DNA of 8,317 nt, taken from the NCBI GenBank assembly GCA_041485845.1, contig JBGPKH010000390.1:1-8317 (forward strand), given 5' to 3'. This stretch comes from OMOG01 sp041485845 (GTDB lineage: Bacteria > Acidobacteriota > Terriglobia > Bryobacterales > Bryobacteraceae). This document shows, piece after piece, positions 6,269-8,317 of this stretch (the first letter of the stretch is position 1; every line of letters starts with the position of its first letter). The notes beneath the pieces were generated by a model. The model saw only the letters and a list, made by a program, of their open reading frames with translations, ran no database searches and was not told the origin of the DNA. Position numbers and translations under genes: made by a program.

Positions 6269-6586
6269 ATGAAGAAGAAACTCTCTCCTGGAAAACTCCT
6301 CTGCCGCGGTTCCGCTCGGACCAAGAGGCGGCTGAGTATTTCGAGCAGCACTCCGTGACAGAAGTATGGTATCAGTTGCCCGAAAGCAAACCGTCAAGCC
6401 GACGGCGGCACTGACTAAATCCATTCGCGATCATCGCGCGCGTGCAAAATTTCCCATCTCGTTCCGGCTGGTGTCCGAACAGATTGCGGCCGCGAAGAGG
6501 ATCGCGGCGGCGAAGTCAGTCGGCTACCTTACGCAATTGCGAATTTGGATTGCGGAGGGATACGCCGCGAAGCAAAACGGACGTGA
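6269..6586 (+). pseudogene. Frameshifted CopG/BrnA-like antitoxin gene
   Basis: Three consecutive frames together spell one antitoxin of about 106 residues. Frame one is MKKKLSPGK from ATG 6269, with AGGTGG 5 nt upstream. Frame two is TPLPRFRSDQEAAEYFEQHS and on to LPESKP. Frame three runs VKPTAALTKSIRD to VGYLTQLRIWIAEG. The end IRREAKRT-stop (TGA 6584-6586) is again in the first frame. Each junction is restored by adding one base: an A in the AAAA run near 6291-6295, a G near 6393, a G in GGG near 6557-6559. The C-terminal half, AAAKRIAAAKSVGYLTQLRIW then IAEGIRREAKR, is a ribbon-helix-helix antitoxin pattern. Such proteins bind operator DNA and neutralise a toxin. As read, the gene cannot make the full protein. 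Genuine decay or clustered homopolymer sequencing errors would both explain it. Confidence 0.8.
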
Positions 6587-6604
6587 TTCTCCGGTATGGA
6601 GGCA

Positions 6605-6618
6605 GCACTCCGGAGTGC
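6605..6618. repeat. Perfect 14-bp palindrome
   Basis: GCACTCCGGAGTGC reads the same on both strands. It lies 18 bp after the stop of the decayed antitoxin gene and about 80 bp before the promoter of the next toxin gene. No T-run follows. It may be an operator or part of an old terminator. Confidence 0.6.
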
Positions 6619-6686
6619 CGACATTACGTCCAAGCGGAACGACGCAAACCGTCGCACGCGCGTTTGTGGGGACCTATGCTTCTGTG

Positions 6687-6723
6687 ACGGCACTCGGTTG
6701 ACACCCATACGTCAATGCCGTAT
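6687..6723. promoter_or_regulatory. Nested inverted repeats over the toxin promoter (candidate operator)
   Basis: Three inverted pairs overlap the promoter: ACGGCA (6687-6692) with TGCCGT (6716-6721), TTGAC (6698-6702) with GTCAA (6711-6715), and ATACG (6708-6712) with CGTAT (6719-6723). Together they cover the -35, the spacer and part of the -10. This fits the usual autorepression of toxin-antitoxin operons by the helix-turn-helix antitoxin. Which pair is the true site is unknown. Confidence 0.55.
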
Positions 6724-6726
6724 AGT
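6698..6726 (+). promoter_or_regulatory. Sigma-70 promoter of the toxin-antitoxin operon
   Basis: TTGACA at 6698-6703 is a perfect -35 box. After exactly 17 nt follows TATAGT at 6721-6726, one mismatch from the -10 consensus. The predicted start of transcription is about 6733, only about 2 nt before the toxin GTG at 6735. It is the best promoter in the window. Confidence 0.85.
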
Positions 6727-6734
6727 ACAGGTTA

Positions 6735-7082
6735 GTGATCGCCGAAATCGTTAGCCTGTCGGGATACGAATCTCAGGTCTCGGCGCTCATGGACGAAGAA
6801 GAACGTGCGGCGATGGAGTTCTTCATTGCCTGTGCGCCGGAAGGTCATCCGGTAATGCCCGGCGCCGGTGGCTTCCGCAAGGCTCGCTGGGCCCGGCCCG
6901 GCCAGGGAAAGAGTGGTGGCTTTCGGGTTGTCTATTTCTTCTTAGCGGAACCCGGTCGCGTTTACATGGCATCGATATACGCCAAGTCACGAAAGCGAAC
7001 CCTCTCGGCGGCCGATCAGAATGTGCTCGCAAAGCTTGCGGCACAGATCAAGAGAGCAGTGAAAGGAGGTCGACGATCATGA
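6735..7082 (+). CDS. RelE/HigB-like toxin
   Basis: A 115-residue toxin of the RelE/ParE superfamily in the HigB-like branch. Related toxins are ribosome-associated mRNA nucleases that arrest growth when the antitoxin is lost. MPGAGGFRKARWARPGQGKS (41-60) followed by GGFRVVYFFL (61-70) is the family core, and AKSRKRTLSAAD (83-94) is the usual C-terminal region. GTG at 6735 is chosen because it gives the normal N-terminus before the DEEERAA helix and because a stop lies three codons upstream. No Shine-Dalgarno sequence fits, and the promoter places the mRNA start almost on the codon. A later ATG at 6789 would remove the first strand. Its stop overlaps the antitoxin ATG by 4 bp. Toxin-first order matches higBA. 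The gene looks intact; activity is inferred. Confidence 0.88.
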   Translation: MIAEIVSLSGYESQVSALMDEEERAAMEFFIACAPEGHPVMPGAGGFRKARWARPGQGKSGGFRVVYFFLAEPGRVYMASIYAKSRKRTLSAADQNVLAKLAAQIKRAVKGGRRS

Positions 7083-7408
7083 GTACTTCCAAGCGGAATG
7101 CCGAAATCGGAGAACGTACGGAACTCGGCCGCGCGCTGGAGGAGAGCGCCAAAGAGATCCTGGCTCATCTAAAGGGCGCGAAGACGCTTCCCACCCGGCA
7201 CGTGGTTCTGCCGAACGAGGTGGACGTGAAACGTATCCGCAAGAGAGCCCGCATGTCGCAATCAGAGTTCGCCTTGGCATTCTGCATAAATCCAAGGACG
7301 CTTCAAGAATGGGAGCAAGGGCGCAGGAAACCAGATGCAACAACCCGTGCCTACCTCGCGGTCATCGCGAAGAATCGCGAGGCGGTGTTGAAAGCACTGG
7401 CTTCTTAA
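7079..7408 (+). CDS. XRE-type helix-turn-helix antitoxin (HigA/NadS-like)
   Basis: A 109-residue DNA-binding antitoxin that should neutralise the preceding toxin and repress the shared promoter. Residues 1-45 are a charged N-terminal part. Residues 51-105 form a Cro/cI-type helix-turn-helix domain, with the recognition core MSQSEFALAFCINPRTLQEW (59-78) followed by EQGRRKPDATTRAYL (79-93), typical of NadS/HigA-like antitoxins. The start ATG overlaps the toxin stop (ATGA) and has a perfect AGGAGGT (7064-7070) 8 nt upstream, far stronger than any signal before the toxin. That would favour antitoxin over toxin synthesis. Stop TAA at 7406-7408. The pair is probably a functional module. Confidence 0.9.
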   Translation: MSTSKRNAEIGERTELGRALEESAKEILAHLKGAKTLPTRHVVLPNEVDVKRIRKRARMSQSEFALAFCINPRTLQEWEQGRRKPDATTRAYLAVIAKNREAVLKALAS

Positions 7409-7456
7409 ACAGGAGAAGACCGGAAACGGAACGGCCGTTTGGTCCTTGTCAGACCC

Positions 7457-7479
7457 TCGGCAGACCTTCGGTTTGCCGA
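7457..7479. terminator. Strong hairpin after the antitoxin gene, without a T-run
   Basis: TCGGCAGAC (7457-7465) pairs with GTTTGCCGA (7471-7479), nine pairs including one G-T, around a CTTCG loop. It lies 49 bp after the antitoxin stop, where the toxin-antitoxin transcript would end, but no run of Ts follows on either strand. A smaller stem, AAACGG/CCGTTT (7424-7440), precedes it. The rest of the 298-bp gap to bshC shows no gene. Confidence 0.4.
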
Positions 7480-7706
7480 CCACGTGGCAAGTGCGGCGGG
7501 CATTCACTCGGCGGAGCCCACCCTGGCCCGGAACTACCCCCTCTCGACTGATTCCCACGGCACTTCTTCACCTCGAGCTCATTTCCATCACGGAAAACGA
7601 TTACCCCCAAAGACCGCGGACCGTCGCCTGAGAGCCATGCCGTTACCCGCCCTCCCTTGTTGAATCCCCCAACAGCCGGGGATCATCTGGTAAGCTGATC
7701 CCTGGC

Positions 7707-8317
7707 ATGCACTGTTCCTGCGTCCGGCATACCGACCTCCCCCACACCTCTGCCCTGTTCGCAGACGTGCTCTACCACCCCGACCGCACCGCGCGCTTCT
7801 ACCGCCACCCTCACCGCGATCTCGACGCCTTTCGGGCAGCGGCGGCGGAAATCCAGCTCTCGGGCGTTCGTCGCGCCGCCCTGATCGACGCGCTGCGCGT
7901 GCAAAATCCCCCCGGCAACTCGCTGGAACGGCTCGCCCGGCCGGAAACGGTCGCCGTGGTCACCGGCCAGCAGGTGGGGCTGTTTTCCGGTCCGGCCTAC
8001 ACAATTTACAAGGTGCTGCATGCCACGAAGCTCGCCGCCTGGCTGTCCGAAAACGGCATTCCCGCGGTGCCGGTTTTCTGGCTGGCCACCGAGGATCACG
8101 ATTTCGCCGAAGTCAACCACGCCTGGGTCTTCGGCCCCGGCCACCGGCCCACCAAGCTCGAAATGCGCCGCTCCGCCAGCGCCCAGCCCGTGGGCAGCGT
8201 CGTCCTGTCCGATCCTCCCGTGCGCGAGCTGCGCGACGCACTCCGGGGCCTGCCGTTCGGAGAAGAGGTGGCCGACCTGGTCGAAGAGACCTACCGCGGC
8301 GGCAGCACCATGGGCAC
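7707..8317 (+). CDS. bshC: BshC, putative cysteine-adding enzyme of bacillithiol synthesis, N-terminal part
   Basis: BshC is thought to add cysteine to glucosaminyl-malate in the last step of bacillithiol synthesis, giving the low-molecular-weight thiol used for redox control in Firmicutes, Bacteroidota, Acidobacteriota and others. The visible 203 codons begin MHCSCVRHTDLPHTSALFAD. They contain the two family signatures VVTGQQVGLFSGP (84-96) and VFWLATEDHDFAEVNHAW (123-140). Full-length BshC has about 520-550 residues, so less than half is present and the frame is open to the right edge. ATG at 7707 is the best start; no good Shine-Dalgarno sequence is visible. A hairpin ATCCCC/GGGGAT (7664-7683) lies just upstream. 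A weak TTGAAT (7660-7665) and TCATCT (7683-7688) pair at 17-nt spacing could be its promoter. Confidence 0.95.
   Translation, partial: MHCSCVRHTDLPHTSALFADVLYHPDRTARFYRHPHRDLDAFRAAAAEIQLSGVRRAALIDALRVQNPPGNSLERLARPETVAVVTGQQVGLFSGPAYTIYKVLHATKLAAWLSENGIPAVPVFWLATEDHDFAEVNHAWVFGPGHRPTKLEMRRSASAQPVGSVVLSDPPVRELRDALRGLPFGEEVADLVEETYRGGSTMG

Noticed and set aside
6176..6424. An 82-codon minus-strand frame
   Set aside because: It lies opposite the decayed antitoxin and toxin tail, which have better coding signals, and it has no recognisable domain.
7683..8144. A 153-codon minus-strand frame
   Set aside because: It is the shadow of bshC, whose signatures are unmistakable on the plus strand.
1..8317. 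CRISPR array, prophage or complete insertion sequence
   Set aside because: No regularly spaced repeat series, no transposase, integrase or phage structural gene could be found on either strand.

Overview
The window looks like chromosomal DNA of a GC-rich bacterium. An Acidobacteriota, Solibacter/Bryobacter-like origin fits best, but this is an inference from composition, protein style and the presence of bshC. No marker in the window proves the taxon.

Layout. (1) Positions 1-2794, minus strand: the classic translation/SRP operon ffh - rpsP - khpA - rimM - trmD, read leftward and running off the left edge inside trmD. The last three genes are coupled by GTGA overlaps. rimM is broken by one base near its start as the sequence stands. 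(2) Positions 2795-3887: an unusually long (1.09 kb) gap without a convincing gene but rich in secondary-structure signals. It holds the ffh leader, a perfect 13-bp inverted repeat containing a TATAAT box, a short tRNA-Leu-like 5' fragment, tandem hairpins, a terminator-like stem, a 35-bp-period direct repeat and a large imperfect palindrome. (3) Positions 3888-5929, minus strand: a two-gene unit with an exopolysaccharide-initiating polyprenyl-phosphate sugar phosphotransferase followed 11 bp later by a PyrE-type phosphoribosyltransferase. (4) Positions 6185-7408, plus strand: a toxin-antitoxin patch. A decayed module comes first: a toxin-like tail plus a CopG/BrnA-like antitoxin gene whose frame is restored by three single-base insertions. 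An intact HigB/RelE-like toxin with its NadS/HigA-like antitoxin follows. This pair has a consensus sigma-70 promoter with nested inverted repeats, and the predicted transcription start lies about 2 nt before the toxin start codon. (5) Positions 7707-8317, plus strand: the 5' two-fifths or so of bshC (bacillithiol synthesis), running off the right edge.

How the genes work together. The left operon links protein targeting (Ffh), ribosome assembly (S16, RimM, KhpA) and tRNA modification (TrmD). The middle pair links surface polysaccharide initiation with nucleotide supply, perhaps only by position. The toxin-antitoxin patch sits between two core-gene blocks. One dead and one live module side by side suggest repeated insertion and decay at this spot. 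The least ordinary observations are the triple-frameshifted antitoxin, the apparently leaderless toxin transcript and the structured 1.09-kb gap.
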